Source: Lutibacter sp.
GTDB taxonomy: Bacteria > Bacteroidota > Bacteroidia > Flavobacteriales > Flavobacteriaceae
Direction: 5' to 3'
Assembly (NCBI RefSeq): GCF_030692605.1
Contig: NZ_JAUYUD010000095.1
Location: 1-64,000, forward strand
DNA length: 64,000 nt
The notes beneath the pieces were generated by a model that saw only the letters and a list, made by a program, of their open reading frames with translations, made no database searches and was not told the DNA's origin. Each line of letters opens with the position of its first letter. Position 1 is the stretch's first letter. A program made the translations under genes and the position numbers. Below are positions 44,198 to 54,306 of this stretch, in pieces.

Positions 44198-45757
44198 ATG
44201 GCAAATCAAGATAAAATTAATGAACTTATAGAAAAACGAGTTAAAGCAAAGTTAGGCGGTGGCGAAAAACGTATTGAATCTCAACATGCAAAAGGAAAAT
44301 TAACAGCTCGTGAACGAATTGACATCCTTTTAGATGAAAATAGTTTTGAAGAGTTTGATATGTTTGTAACACACAGAACAAAATCTTTTGGACTAGATAA
44401 ACAAATTTACCTTTCTGATGGTGTTATTACTGGTCATGGAACAATTGACGGAAGAATTGTATATGTGTTTTCCCAAGATTTCACAGTGTTTGGAGGTTCA
44501 TTATCTGAAACATACGCATTAAAAATATGTAAGATAATGGATATGGCAATGAAAATAGGAGTTCCTGTAATTGGCTTAAATGATAGCGGTGGTGCTCGTA
44601 TTCAAGAAGGTGTTAGATCTTTAGCAGGTTACGCCGAAATTTTCCAAAGAAATATTATGGCCTCAGGTGTAATTCCTCAAATTTCAGCCATTTTAGGACC
44701 TTGTGCTGGTGGTGCGGTTTATTCTCCAGCTTTAACAGATTTTACAATTATGACCGACCAAACAAGTTACATGTTTGTAACAGGGCCAAAAGTTGTGCAA
44801 TCCGTTACCGGTGAAATTGTTACGGCCGAACAATTAGGTGGTGCACAAATTCACGCAACAAAATCAGGTGTGGCTCACTTTTTAGCTGATAACGACGAAG
44901 AAAACTTATTATTAATTAGAAAGCTTATGAGTTATCTTCCTTCAAATAACTTGGAAGAACCACCATCCTTAGTTTGTGACGACCCAATTGATAGATTGGA
45001 TGACAAATTAAATGAAATTATTCCTGAAAATGCCAATAAACCATATGACATTTTAGATGTTATTTCTACCATTATTGATTATGGTGATTTTACTGAAGTA
45101 CATAGAAATTATGCAAGAAATATTGTTGTTGGTTTTGGCCGTTTTAATGGTCGTTCAGTAGGTATTGTTGCAAATCAACCAAAATTCTTTGCTGGGGTTT
45201 TAGATTGTGAAGCTTCAAGAAAAGCAGCCCGTTTTGTACGTTTTTGTGATGCATTCAACATTCCCATCGTAACGTTAGTTGACGTACCAGGTTTTCTGCC
45301 TGGAACAGGTCAGGAATATGGCGGAATTATTCTGCACGGAGCAAAATTATTATTTGCTTATGGAGAAGCTACTGTTCCAAAAGTTACCATAACGCTTCGC
45401 AAATCTTATGGTGGTGCACATGATGTAATGAGTTGCAAACAATTAAGGGGCGATTTAAATTATGCTTGGCCAACTGCAGAAATTGCAGTAATGGGAGCTA
45501 AAGGAGCTGTTGAAGTATTGGAAAGTTCAAATATAGATAAAATTGAAGATGCCGATGAGAAACTTCTTTATATAGAACTAAAAGAAGATGAATACAATAC
45601 CAAGTTTGCGAATCCTTATGTAGCTGCAAAATATGGGTTTATTGATGATGTAATTGAACCTAGAAATACCCGTTTCCGAATTATAAGAGGATTAGAAATG
45701 TTAGCAAATAAAAAAGTAGTAAATCCACCTAAAAAACATTCAAACATTCCATTATAA
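44198..45757 (+). CDS. Acyl-CoA carboxyltransferase subunit (methylmalonyl-CoA decarboxylase alpha / propionyl-CoA carboxylase beta type)
   Basis: 519 residues, two crotonase-like domains. [17 protein letters not shown] and [16 protein letters not shown] build the acyl-CoA oxyanion holes, and [18 protein letters not shown] and [17 protein letters not shown] the second domain. It moves the carboxyl group between methylmalonyl-CoA and biotin. The following genes encode the small membrane subunit, the biotin carrier and the Na+-pumping beta subunit, and no biotin carboxylase is in the operon, so the decarboxylase assignment is favoured over PCC. Confidence 0.9.
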   Translation: MANQDKINELIEKRVKAKLGGGEKRIESQHAKGKLTARERIDILLDENSFEEFDMFVTHRTKSFGLDKQIYLSDGVITGHGTIDGRIVYVFSQDFTVFGGSLSETYALKICKIMDMAMKIGVPVIGLNDSGGARIQEGVRSLAGYAEIFQRNIMASGVIPQISAILGPCAGGAVYSPALTDFTIMTDQTSYMFVTGPKVVQSVTGEIVTAEQLGGAQIHATKSGVAHFLADNDEENLLLIRKLMSYLPSNNLEEPPSLVCDDPIDRLDDKLNEIIPENANKPYDILDVISTIIDYGDFTEVHRNYARNIVVGFGRFNGRSVGIVANQPKFFAGVLDCEASRKAARFVRFCDAFNIPIVTLVDVPGFLPGTGQEYGGIILHGAKLLFAYGEATVPKVTITLRKSYGGAHDVMSCKQLRGDLNYAWPTAEIAVMGAKGAVEVLESSNIDKIEDADEKLLYIELKEDEYNTKFANPYVAAKYGFIDDVIEPRNTRFRIIRGLEMLANKKVVNPPKKHSNIPL

Positions 45758-45758
45758 T

Positions 45759-46121
45759 ATGATCCCAACAACATTATATATAGATCAAATGAGTGAGGGC
45801 TACGTTATTTTAATCACTGGATTAATAATTGTATTTCTTTCATTATTCTTACTCACTATGTTTTTCAAATATGGTTTACCAATTTTACTATATACCTATA
45901 AAATTTTAACCAAAGGAAGAGACAAAAAAATAAAAGATATTGCTATTGAGGCAGATGAGAAGTTTACCGGTGAAATAGCGGCAGCAATTGCAACAGCAAT
46001 TCACTTATATTTAAGGGAACAACACGATACAGAAAATACCGTGCTTACCATTAAACAAGCGCGTAAATTATATTCTCCATGGAGTTCTAAAATATATGGT
46101 ATACATAATATACTCAAATAA
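45759..46121 (+). CDS. Na+-translocating decarboxylase gamma subunit (OadG-like)
   Basis: 120 residues: one N-terminal membrane helix (about 15-38), a charged linker, and a cytoplasmic helix with AIATAIHLYL. The conserved C-terminus SPWSSKIYGIHN marks this OadG-like family. It starts 1 base after the carboxyltransferase stop. It links the soluble subunits to the membrane beta subunit. Confidence 0.8.
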   Translation: MIPTTLYIDQMSEGYVILITGLIIVFLSLFLLTMFFKYGLPILLYTYKILTKGRDKKIKDIAIEADEKFTGEIAAAIATAIHLYLREQHDTENTVLTIKQARKLYSPWSSKIYGIHNILK

Positions 46122-46185
46122 ATAACTAAAATTAGTATGCCGTATTTCAATTAGTCAATTCGCATACATTAAAAAATATATAAAA

Positions 46186-46602
46186 ATGAAAAATTTTAAA
46201 TTTAGGATATATGAGAATAATTATAATGTTAGAATTCTATCCCATGAAGATAATATTATAGATTTAGAGGTAAACGGAACTTCCTATTCTGTTAAATTAA
46301 AGGAAGAAATTAAAGTAACCAAAACGCCCACTTTTGTTCGTTCTGCTTCAAAAAGTCCTGAGCCATTAAAAATGAGTGCAAACACATCAAGTGCTAAAAT
46401 TAGTGCCCCTATACCTGGTACCGTATTGACTATAGATGTAAAAGTTGGTGATATTATTAAAGTAGGTGACAGATTGTTAGTGTTAGAGGCAATGAAAATG
46501 GAAAACAATATTGCTTCTGAAAAAGCAGGTACTGTTACTGCCATACATGTTGTAGCAGGACAACAAGTATTGCAAAACGAATTAATGGTTGAACTTACAT
46601 AA
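46186..46602 (+). CDS. Biotin carrier subunit of the decarboxylase
   Basis: 138 residues. A Lys/Ser/Thr-rich linker follows the N-terminal part, then a biotinyl domain with SAPIPGTVLTIDVKVGD and the attachment site LEAMKMENN (biotinyl Lys104). Carries the carboxyl group from the carboxyltransferase to the membrane beta subunit. It sits between OadG-like and OadB-like genes. Confidence 0.92.
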   Translation: MKNFKFRIYENNYNVRILSHEDNIIDLEVNGTSYSVKLKEEIKVTKTPTFVRSASKSPEPLKMSANTSSAKISAPIPGTVLTIDVKVGDIIKVGDRLLVLEAMKMENNIASEKAGTVTAIHVVAGQQVLQNELMVELT

Positions 46603-46657
46603 AAAACTAGCACGCAATGGTTTTTAACTTAAAACCATTTCTAAAAAATAATAAAAA

Positions 46658-47980
46658 ATGAAGAAAATATTATTAATATTTGGAGTTATTTCTTTGCTAG
46701 TTTGTATTAGGCCTGCGCTCGGATTAGGCACTAATTCAACCAGCACAATTGCATCTAATACAATTGAACAGAATGAAGAAACATCAACTGAAGCTTTTAT
46801 TGATGAGGCTTTTGACGGAATTAAACAATTTTATCATTATACTGGTTTTGCTAATGCTACAGCTGGCCATTTATTTATGATTTTAATTGGAATTATATTT
46901 ATATACTTAGGTATAAAATTTGACTATGAACCACTGCTCTTAATACCAATTGGTGCGGGTGTTATGATTGGAAACATCCCTTTTGTTTCTGGTTATCAAA
47001 CAGGAATTTATGAAACAGGTTCTGTTTTAAATTACCTCTATTTTGGGGTTGCAAAAGGGATTTATCCTCCGCTCATTTTTTTGGGAATTGGCGCAATGAC
47101 GGATTTTTCTTCATTAATTGCTAACCCAAAATTAATGCTATTAGGGGCTGCTGCTCAAATAGGTGTTTTCGCAACTTTTATAGGTGCTTTGTATTTAGGA
47201 TTCAGTCTTCCTGAAGCTGGAGCAATTGGAATTATTGGTGGTGCAGATGGCCCAACCGCAATTTTCCTTTCATCAAAATTAGCAAATGGAATTAATTTAT
47301 TGCCCGATGGAACAACTGTAAAAAACTTAATTGGACCAATAGCAATTGCCGCATATTCATATATGGCTTTAGTACCAGTCATTCAGCCTCCAATTATGAA
47401 ACTACTTACAACTAAAAAAGAACGCTTAATTAGAATGAAACCCCCAAGAGCGGTTTCTCAAAAAGAAAAAATGATTTTTCCAATTGCTGGATTGTTATTA
47501 ACAACATTTATATCTCCAAGTGCTTTACCATTATTGGGTATGCTGTTCTTTGGAAATTTATTAAAAGAATCTGGAAGAACAGAACGTTTGGCAGATACTG
47601 CTCGTACTAAAATGATTGATATTGTAACCATTCTTTTAGGAGTTACTGTTGGAGCTTCAACACAGGCCGATATTTTTATTACAAAAGATTCTATGTTAAT
47701 CTTCGGATTGGGAGCAGTCTCATTTATTATTGCAACTGCAGGTGGTTTGCTCTTTGCTAAATTTATGAACCTATTCTTAAAAGAGGATGAAAAACTAAAT
47801 CCGTTAATTGGTGCCGCAGGAGTTTCTGCAGTGCCCGATAGTGCGAGGGTTGTTCATGCCGTGGGGCAAAAAGCAGATCCACACAACTATTTACTAATGC
47901 ATGCTATGGCACCTAACGTTGCTGGCGTTATCGGTTCTGCAGTTGCTGCAGGTATCATATTGAGTTTTTTAGGGAATTAA
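46658..47980 (+). CDS. Na+-translocating decarboxylase beta subunit (OadB family)
   Basis: 440 residues, integral inner-membrane protein with about nine or more helices. It decarboxylates carboxybiotin and pumps Na+ out. Hallmarks: GGADGPTAIFLSSKLA (the Asp is essential in OadB), the conserved MPYPSL-like amphipathic loop replaced by PVIQPPIMKLLT, and the C-terminal GAAGVSAVPDSARVV and APNVAGVIGSA. An N-terminal hydrophobic helix precedes a short extramembrane stretch. It completes the pump encoded by the preceding three genes. Confidence 0.92.
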   Translation: MKKILLIFGVISLLVCIRPALGLGTNSTSTIASNTIEQNEETSTEAFIDEAFDGIKQFYHYTGFANATAGHLFMILIGIIFIYLGIKFDYEPLLLIPIGAGVMIGNIPFVSGYQTGIYETGSVLNYLYFGVAKGIYPPLIFLGIGAMTDFSSLIANPKLMLLGAAAQIGVFATFIGALYLGFSLPEAGAIGIIGGADGPTAIFLSSKLANGINLLPDGTTVKNLIGPIAIAAYSYMALVPVIQPPIMKLLTTKKERLIRMKPPRAVSQKEKMIFPIAGLLLTTFISPSALPLLGMLFFGNLLKESGRTERLADTARTKMIDIVTILLGVTVGASTQADIFITKDSMLIFGLGAVSFIIATAGGLLFAKFMNLFLKEDEKLNPLIGAAGVSAVPDSARVVHAVGQKADPHNYLLMHAMAPNVAGVIGSAVAAGIILSFLGN

Positions 47981-48168
47981 GTATTCTATTGATTATAAAA
48001 TCAAAATCTAATAAGGTAAAATAAATAAAAATTTATAATTTAATGAAAACGAAAAAGCTGCAAAACCATTTTTTTCGATAGATTTGGAAGTAGCAATAGG
48101 GTTAAATAATTTTAAGTAAAAGTTATTTTTAACAACAAATAATGATATCACAATTAATAAAACAAAAT

Positions 48169-49974
48169 ATGAATAATAAAAATAAATCTCTTTTTTCCGA
48201 ATTCAGCCCTGTTACCAAACAAGAATGGATGGAAAAAGTGACCATTGATTTAAAAGGTGACGATTTCAACCGAAAATTAGTGTGGAAAAATTTAAGTAAA
48301 ATTGACATTCAACCTTTTTATAATGTAGAAGACTGTATTGCTTATTTAAAAAATACTGGTGAAAACTCTCAATCTTTAATTAACTACCGAAACATAAATG
48401 TAACCGATGCTGAGAATGGAAATAAATTGGGGTTAAAGGCAATTGAAGAAGGAATAAACGGATTAATTTTTGAAATAAAAGAAAACGTGTCCGTTGCTAA
48501 ATTATTAGATGGAATCGATTTAAACCAAATAGCTATTTCATTTAATTTAACATCAAATGAAGTTGCTTTTGCAACAGATTTTTTTGCATTTGTAAATGAG
48601 AAACTTATAGCTTTAGAAAATTTAAAAGGTTATTTTAATACACATTTATTTTCTAATTATGTAACAATAGGAAATTTTAATTCAAGTGATTTTGACACCA
48701 TTTCTTCTTTAGTTAATTTAGCTAAAAAGTATCCTAATTATAAAGCCATTACAGTTTCTGGAACAGAATATTTAGATTCAGGGGCAAACCAAGTTCAAGA
48801 AGTTGCTTATACTTTAAATTCATTGGTTTTCTTAATAGAAAAACTAACTGAAAGAAAAATTGAAGTCCAAACAATATTTAACAACCTAAACTTTCAATTA
48901 GCCATTGGTTCAGAATATTTTGTTGAAATTGGAAAATTTAGAGCTTTCAATAATTTACTTGCCGAGATAGCCTCAAAATACAATGTTTTCGAATTTTCAA
49001 ATACCATAACTGCAAAAACTTCAGTTTGGAGTAAGTCAATTACCGATGCCCATACCAACTTATTACGCGCAACCACTGAGGCAATGTCAGCTATTTTAGG
49101 AAATGTAAACGGAGTTTTAATTGATGCTTATGATAAAGAATTTAATGAATTTTCAAATTTTTCAAGTAGAATAGCGGGTAATATTTCAACCATATTAAAA
49201 GAAGAATCGTACTTTGGAAAAGTTTCAAATCCGGTAGATGGAAGTTATTATATTGAAGAAGTAACCATTAAAATTGCTGAAAAAGCATTAGAATTATTCA
49301 AAGAAATTGAAATAAAAGGCGGTTTTTACACCGCTTTCGAAAGCGAAATCATTCAACAGCAAATTGCTGAAATTCGTCAGGAAAAAATAAAGTTAATTAG
49401 CCAAAGAAGATTACCAATGGTTGGAGTTAACAAGTATCCAAATTTAATGGAAACGGTTGATTCAGCCTTACTTTCATCTGGCTCTATTGCAAACTCCAAA
49501 GTTTTAAAACCTAGAAGAGCTTCATTAGAAATTGAAGCGGTTAGAAAAACCACCGAAGAATTTGTTGCAAAAACAAGCATTCGACCAACAGTTGAATTAA
49601 CAAGTTTTGGAAATTTAACAATGCGTAAAGCCAGAGCTGCTTTTGCGTATGATTTTATTGGAGTAAGTGGTTATAATGTTTTGCAAGAAAAAAGTTTTTT
49701 ATCGGCCATAGAAGCTGCCCAAGAAAGCGCAAAATCGAATTCTAATGTAGTTGTAATTTGCAGTTCGGACCAAGATTATGATGAAAATGCAGTATCTTTT
49801 GTAAAAGCATTTAGAGCATTAAACACTGATAAAGTATTGCTATTGGCTGGAGCTCCGGCAAATTTAAGTGAATTAACTGAAGTTGGATTAGATGGTTGTG
49901 TTAACATGAAATCAGATGTTATAACTACACTTTCAAACATTCAGAAAAAAATTCAAAAAACTATTAAATCCTAA
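48169..49974 (+). CDS. mutA: Methylmalonyl-CoA mutase small (alpha-like) subunit
   Basis: 601 residues from ATG 48169 (an in-frame ATG at 48142 would add nine). It has the TIM-barrel fold with SEFSPVTKQEWMEKVTIDLK at the start and KPRRASLEIEAVRK in the linker. The B12-binding domain lacks the DxHxxG cobalamin motif of the large subunit, as expected for the non-catalytic partner. It pairs with the gene 95 bases downstream. Confidence 0.9.
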   Translation: MNNKNKSLFSEFSPVTKQEWMEKVTIDLKGDDFNRKLVWKNLSKIDIQPFYNVEDCIAYLKNTGENSQSLINYRNINVTDAENGNKLGLKAIEEGINGLIFEIKENVSVAKLLDGIDLNQIAISFNLTSNEVAFATDFFAFVNEKLIALENLKGYFNTHLFSNYVTIGNFNSSDFDTISSLVNLAKKYPNYKAITVSGTEYLDSGANQVQEVAYTLNSLVFLIEKLTERKIEVQTIFNNLNFQLAIGSEYFVEIGKFRAFNNLLAEIASKYNVFEFSNTITAKTSVWSKSITDAHTNLLRATTEAMSAILGNVNGVLIDAYDKEFNEFSNFSSRIAGNISTILKEESYFGKVSNPVDGSYYIEEVTIKIAEKALELFKEIEIKGGFYTAFESEIIQQQIAEIRQEKIKLISQRRLPMVGVNKYPNLMETVDSALLSSGSIANSKVLKPRRASLEIEAVRKTTEEFVAKTSIRPTVELTSFGNLTMRKARAAFAYDFIGVSGYNVLQEKSFLSAIEAAQESAKSNSNVVVICSSDQDYDENAVSFVKAFRALNTDKVLLLAGAPANLSELTEVGLDGCVNMKSDVITTLSNIQKKIQKTIKS

Positions 49975-50069
49975 GAAGTATGAAATAAGCCAGTACTCTA
50001 CGATTTTTATAAATCTAAATGATTATTAGCTAATTCCATCTGACAATTAAATCAAATAAAAAATAACAG

Positions 50070-52202
50070 ATGAAACCAGATTTTTCAGATATAAAACTAA
50101 ATTCATCAACTAAACAAACAGTTGCCGCTTCAGAGAATAAAGACGTTTGGAATACTCCAGAAGGAATCCCAGTAAAAAAACATTTTACAAAAGATGATAT
50201 AAAAGATGCGGAACATTTAAAATTTGCCGCAGGCTTACCTCCTTTTACTAGAGGACCTTACAGTACAATGTATGTTTCTCAACCTTGGACAGTGCGTCAA
50301 TATGCAGGTTTTTCTACTGCCGAAGAATCAAATGCATTCTATAGAAGAAACTTGGCTGCAGGTCAGAAAGGACTTTCAGTCGCCTTCGATTTAGCTACAC
50401 ACCGAGGGTACGATTCAGATCACCCTCGTGTAACTGGTGATGTTGGTAAAGCAGGTGTTGCCATTGATTCTATTTTAGATATGGAAATTTTATTCGATCA
50501 AATTCCATTAGATAAAATGTCAGTTTCAATGACTATGAATGGTGCTGTATTGCCCATTATGGCATTTTACATCGCCGCTGCAAGAAAACAAGGCGTTGCC
50601 TTAGATCAATTAAGTGGAACCATTCAAAATGATATTTTAAAAGAATTTATGGTTAGAAATACTTATATCTATCCACCATTACCTTCAATGAAAATTATTG
50701 GTGATATTTTTGATTATACCACTAAAAATATGCCTAAGTTTAACTCTATTTCTATTAGTGGTTACCATATGCAAGAAGCTGGTGCCACAGCTGATATTGA
50801 GTTAGCATATACCTTAGCTGATGGAATGGAATACATTAGAACTGGATTGGCTTCAGGTTTAAAAATTGATGAATTTGCACCTCGATTATCATTTTTCTGG
50901 GCAGTTGGAATGAATCACTTTATGGAAATTGCAAAAATGCGTGCTGCACGTATGCTTTGGGCAAAAATCATAAAATCTTTCAACCCACAAAATCCAAAAT
51001 CAATGGCATTACGCACCCATAGCCAAACTTCTGGATGGAGTTTAAGTGAGCAAGATCCGTTTAACAATGTAGCCAGAACTTGTATTGAGGCAATGGCTGC
51101 TGGATTAGGTGGAACACAAAGTTTACACACAAACGCATTGGATGAGGCAATTGCTTTACCTACAGATTTCTCAGCGAGAATTGCACGTAACACGCAAATT
51201 TTTATTCAAGATGAAACACAAATTACAAAAGCAGTTGATCCTTGGGCTGGAAGTTATTATGTTGAATATTTAACACAGGAAATTGCTAAAAAAGCTTGGA
51301 AATTAATTGAAGAAGTTGAAGAACTTGGCGGAATGGCAAAAGCTATTGAAACTGGTGTTCCAAAAATGCGAATTGAAGAAGCGTCAGCCCGTAAACAAGC
51401 ACGATTAGATTCTGGACAAGACATTTTGGTGGGAGTAAACAAATTCAAAACAACTGAAAAATCTAATATAGAAATTTTAGAGGTTGACAATACAGTTGTA
51501 AGAGATTCTCAAATTGAACGTTTGAAAAAACTTAGAGAAAATAGAGATCAGGCAGTAGTTGATGCAAATATTGCTGCATTGTCTTATTGTGCTGAAACTG
51601 GCAAAGGCAATTTATTAGCCTTAGCTGTTAAAGCTGCTGAAAATTTTGCTACTTTAGGTGAAATTTCAGATGCTTTAGAAGTTCATTTTGGTCGTCATAA
51701 AGCAGATAATAAATTAATAAGTGGAGTGTACGGTAAAGAAGTAAATAACGATGTTACGTTTGCAAAAGCTCAAAAATTAGCAGATAAATTTGCTGAAATT
51801 GAAGGACGCAGACCACGAGTAATGATTGCCAAAATGGGTCAGGATGGTCATGACAGAGGTGCTAAAGTTGTAGCTTCTAGTTTTGCAGATTTAGGTTTTG
51901 ATGTTGATATGGGATCTTTATTCCAAACGCCCGAAGAGGTTGCTAAACAAGCCATTGAAAATGATGTTCACTTTGTTGGGGCATCAAGTTTAGCAGCTGG
52001 ACATAAAACATTAATTCCTCAATTAATAGGTGAATTAGAAAAATTGGGCAGACCTGATATTATGGTTTTTGCAGGTGGAGTTATTCCAGCACAAGATTAT
52101 GATTATTTACTAAAACGTAAAGTAGCAGCCATTTTTGGTCCTGGAACTGTAATTTCTGAATCTGCTATTACTATCATGGAAAAATATTTGGAGAAAGAAT
52201 AA
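50070..52202 (+). CDS. mutB: Methylmalonyl-CoA mutase large (catalytic) subunit
   Basis: 710 residues. It rearranges methylmalonyl-CoA to succinyl-CoA with adenosylcobalamin. The substrate-barrel region has [40 protein letters not shown] and [20 protein letters not shown]; the C-terminal B12 domain carries [15 protein letters not shown] with the DxHxxG cobalt-ligand motif, then [15 protein letters not shown]. It closes the propionyl-CoA block together with mutA; a long inverted repeat follows. Confidence 0.96.
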   Translation: MKPDFSDIKLNSSTKQTVAASENKDVWNTPEGIPVKKHFTKDDIKDAEHLKFAAGLPPFTRGPYSTMYVSQPWTVRQYAGFSTAEESNAFYRRNLAAGQKGLSVAFDLATHRGYDSDHPRVTGDVGKAGVAIDSILDMEILFDQIPLDKMSVSMTMNGAVLPIMAFYIAAARKQGVALDQLSGTIQNDILKEFMVRNTYIYPPLPSMKIIGDIFDYTTKNMPKFNSISISGYHMQEAGATADIELAYTLADGMEYIRTGLASGLKIDEFAPRLSFFWAVGMNHFMEIAKMRAARMLWAKIIKSFNPQNPKSMALRTHSQTSGWSLSEQDPFNNVARTCIEAMAAGLGGTQSLHTNALDEAIALPTDFSARIARNTQIFIQDETQITKAVDPWAGSYYVEYLTQEIAKKAWKLIEEVEELGGMAKAIETGVPKMRIEEASARKQARLDSGQDILVGVNKFKTTEKSNIEILEVDNTVVRDSQIERLKKLRENRDQAVVDANIAALSYCAETGKGNLLALAVKAAENFATLGEISDALEVHFGRHKADNKLISGVYGKEVNNDVTFAKAQKLADKFAEIEGRRPRVMIAKMGQDGHDRGAKVVASSFADLGFDVDMGSLFQTPEEVAKQAIENDVHFVGASSLAAGHKTLIPQLIGELEKLGRPDIMVFAGGVIPAQDYDYLLKRKVAAIFGPGTVISESAITIMEKYLEKE

Positions 52203-52227
52203 AATTCTAGCTTATTATATTTTAAGG

Positions 52228-52305
52228 CTGCTTAAAAAGTAAACCTTCGTCAACCTGAACTTGTTTCAGAATGACGGGTTTCAAATACTTCTTAAGCAGA
52301 CTTTT
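52228..52305 (+). terminator. Long inverted repeat after mutB (terminator, possible repetitive element)
   Basis: CTGCTTAAAAAG (52228-52239) pairs with CTTCTTAAGCAG (52288-52299) with one A-C mismatch. Inside, AAACC/GGTTT, CGTCA/TGACG and CTGAA/TTCAG pair around CTTGT. TTTTATTTTT follows. The core resembles a CCTGAACTTGTTTCAGG-type intergenic repeat of flavobacteria as I recall it. Confidence 0.65.
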
Positions 52306-52334
52306 ATTTTTACAATTATTAAAATTTAGAATAC

Positions 52335-52342
52335 TATTTTTG
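52335..52342 (+). promoter_or_regulatory. -7 element of the HAD hydrolase gene
   Basis: TATTTTTG matches TAnnTTTG, 16 bases before the ATG at 52359. The -33 region is T-rich without TTG. Confidence 0.4.
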
Positions 52343-52358
52343 CACTTCAATATAACCT

Positions 52359-53171
52359 ATGGATTTTTCAAAAGTAAAACTTGTTGTAACGGATATGGAT
52401 GGTACGTTACTAAACTCAAAAAGTGAAGTTAGTGATCGATTTTTTACAATTTTTAATCAGTTAAAGTGCCAAAATATTCAATTTATAGCCGCAAGTGGTC
52501 GTCAATACCATAGTATTGTAGATAGATTATATCCTATAAAAAATGATATCACAATTATAGCAGAAAATGGTGGCATGGTAAAACAAGGGGAAATTGAATT
52601 ATTTTCGACCACCTTATTACAGGAAAACTGTATTAAATCAATAAAATTATTACGCACAATTAGTAATACTTATATTGTTTTATGTGGCAAGGAAATGGCC
52701 TATATAGAAACTGAAGATGAACACTTTATTTCAATGTTTCAAAATTATTATTCAAAATTTACCATTGTAAAAGATCTTACCAAAGTTGCAGATGATAATT
52801 TTTTAAAAATAGCTGCTTATCATTTTGAATGTTCAGAAACATATATTTTTCCTGTTGTAAAGCATTTAGAAAATGAAATGCAAGTAATAGTTTCTGGGGA
52901 ACATTGGTTAGATATTTCGCATGATAATGCCAATAAAGGATATGCTTTAAATATTCTTCAAAATAAATGGGGCATAACCAAAGAAGAAACCATGGTTTTT
53001 GGAGATTATAACAACGATTTAAATATGCTAGAACTTGGATATTTTAGTTATGCCATGGAAAATGCACATCCTAATGTGAAAAACATTGCCAAATTTAAAA
53101 CCAAAAGCAATAATGAACATGGGGTTGAATTGGTACTTGAACAAATGATAAATTCCAGAAATTTAATTTAA
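52359..53171 (+). CDS. HAD-superfamily Cof-type phosphatase
   Basis: 270 residues. The nucleophile motif is KLVVTDMDGTLLNS (DxDGT), with QFIAASGRQYHS, then a C2B cap domain, and the C-terminal Lys and Asp motifs NKGYALNILQNKWGI and TMVFGDYNNDLNMLE. These enzymes dephosphorylate sugar phosphates, FMN or nucleotides; the substrate cannot be told. Its 3' end overlaps meaB (convergent) by 9 bases. Confidence 0.9.
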   Translation: MDFSKVKLVVTDMDGTLLNSKSEVSDRFFTIFNQLKCQNIQFIAASGRQYHSIVDRLYPIKNDITIIAENGGMVKQGEIELFSTTLLQENCIKSIKLLRTISNTYIVLCGKEMAYIETEDEHFISMFQNYYSKFTIVKDLTKVADDNFLKIAAYHFECSETYIFPVVKHLENEMQVIVSGEHWLDISHDNANKGYALNILQNKWGITKEETMVFGDYNNDLNMLELGYFSYAMENAHPNVKNIAKFKTKSNNEHGVELVLEQMINSRNLI

Positions 53172-54170
53172 AGAATTTTTAAATTCTTGAATCATAATCT
53201 CTGCGGCTTTTACAGGCGATATTTTATTTGATATTATCTTTTTTTCTAAATCATTTAGTTGATTTTTAATATTTTTTGAACCGTAAAATAATTGTTTTAA
53301 CTCTTCATTTATATTGTTATACATCCATTGTATTTGTTGGTAATTTCTGTTTTTATTGAAATAACCATTTTCATCAACCATTCTTTTAAAATTTTTAATT
53401 TCATCCCAGACATTTGAAATTCCAATATTTTTAATTGCTGATGCAGTACTAACCACTGGACTCCACCCCGACTCTGATAGAGGAAAAATATGAAGTGCAT
53501 TCTGGTATTGTATGCGTGCCATTTCACTCATACTAATATTATTCCCGTCCGCTTTATTAATAACCACCATATCAGCCATTTCCATAATTCCCTTCTTTAT
53601 TCCTTGAAGTTCATCACCAGCCCCAGAAAGCATCAGTAATAAAAAGAAATCTGTCATTCCATGCACAGCAGTTTCAGATTGTCCAACACCCACAGTTTCA
53701 ATTAATACAACATTATAACCTGCAGCTTCACAAAGCAACATAGTTTCCCCTGTTTTATTGGCTACACCACCCAATGTATCTCCTGATGCAGAAGGTCTAA
53801 TATATGCTTCTTCTAAGTTCGCTAATTCCTCCATTCGCGTTTTATCTCCTAAAATACTTCCCTTTGAACGCTGACTACTTGGATCAATCGACAATATGGC
53901 AACTCTGTGCCCTTCCTTAATTAAATGTTTACCAAAAGATTCAATAAAAGTACTTTTCCCAACACCAGGCACCCCTGTAATCCCAATTCTAATTGAATTC
54001 CCCGAGTGTGGTAATATAGTTTGTATAATGTTTTTTGCTAATAGTTTATCACTTTCTAAACTGCTTTCAATAATTGTAATGGCTCGCGAAAGTAGTACTC
54101 TATCACCTTTTAAAACACCATCTATATATGCTGATGAAGTTAATCTTCCTTTTGGTTTGTAGTTCTTCAT
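53163..54170 (-). CDS. meaB: Methylmalonyl-CoA mutase-associated GTPase MeaB
   Basis: 335 residues, G3E-class GTPase that loads and protects adenosylcobalamin in methylmalonyl-CoA mutase. Walker A is GITGVPGVGKST (about 63-74), switch region SIDPSSQRSKGSILGDKTRM, VETVGVGQSE, and the NKAD specificity motif in MVVINKADGN. It is 1 kb from mutB but on the other strand, so it is functionally linked, not co-transcribed. A -7 element TACCTTTG (54210-54203, minus strand) precedes the gene. A TTG codon 9 bases upstream of ATG 54170 was rejected. Confidence 0.93.
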   Translation of the reverse strand: MKNYKPKGRLTSSAYIDGVLKGDRVLLSRAITIIESSLESDKLLAKNIIQTILPHSGNSIRIGITGVPGVGKSTFIESFGKHLIKEGHRVAILSIDPSSQRSKGSILGDKTRMEELANLEEAYIRPSASGDTLGGVANKTGETMLLCEAAGYNVVLIETVGVGQSETAVHGMTDFFLLLMLSGAGDELQGIKKGIMEMADMVVINKADGNNISMSEMARIQYQNALHIFPLSESGWSPVVSTASAIKNIGISNVWDEIKNFKRMVDENGYFNKNRNYQQIQWMYNNINEELKQLFYGSKNIKNQLNDLEKKIISNKISPVKAAEIMIQEFKNSLN

Positions 54171-54306
54171 TAAATACAATCTTATTATTTACAATAGTAT
54201 TTCAAAGGTATGAATATTGCTAAAATGAAGTATTACAAAAAAGGATTTAACTCATAAATTATTAGAAAAGCTAGTTATAATTTCTATTGGGAAAAAAATA
54301 TTTAAT

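Noticed and set aside
46284-46613. 109-codon open frame antisense to the biotin carrier gene
   Set aside because: The plus-strand biotinyl domain with EAMKMEN is unmistakable; the frame is a composition shadow.
47989-48004. TTGATTATAAAATCAA palindrome after the Na+-pump gene, as an FNR site or terminator
   Set aside because: The arm spacing gives 16 bases, not the 14 of FNR, no T run follows, and such words are common by chance in AT-rich gaps.
48041-48080. ATG-initiated 12-codon frame in the gap before mutA
   Set aside because: Too short to support as a gene and not repeated elsewhere.
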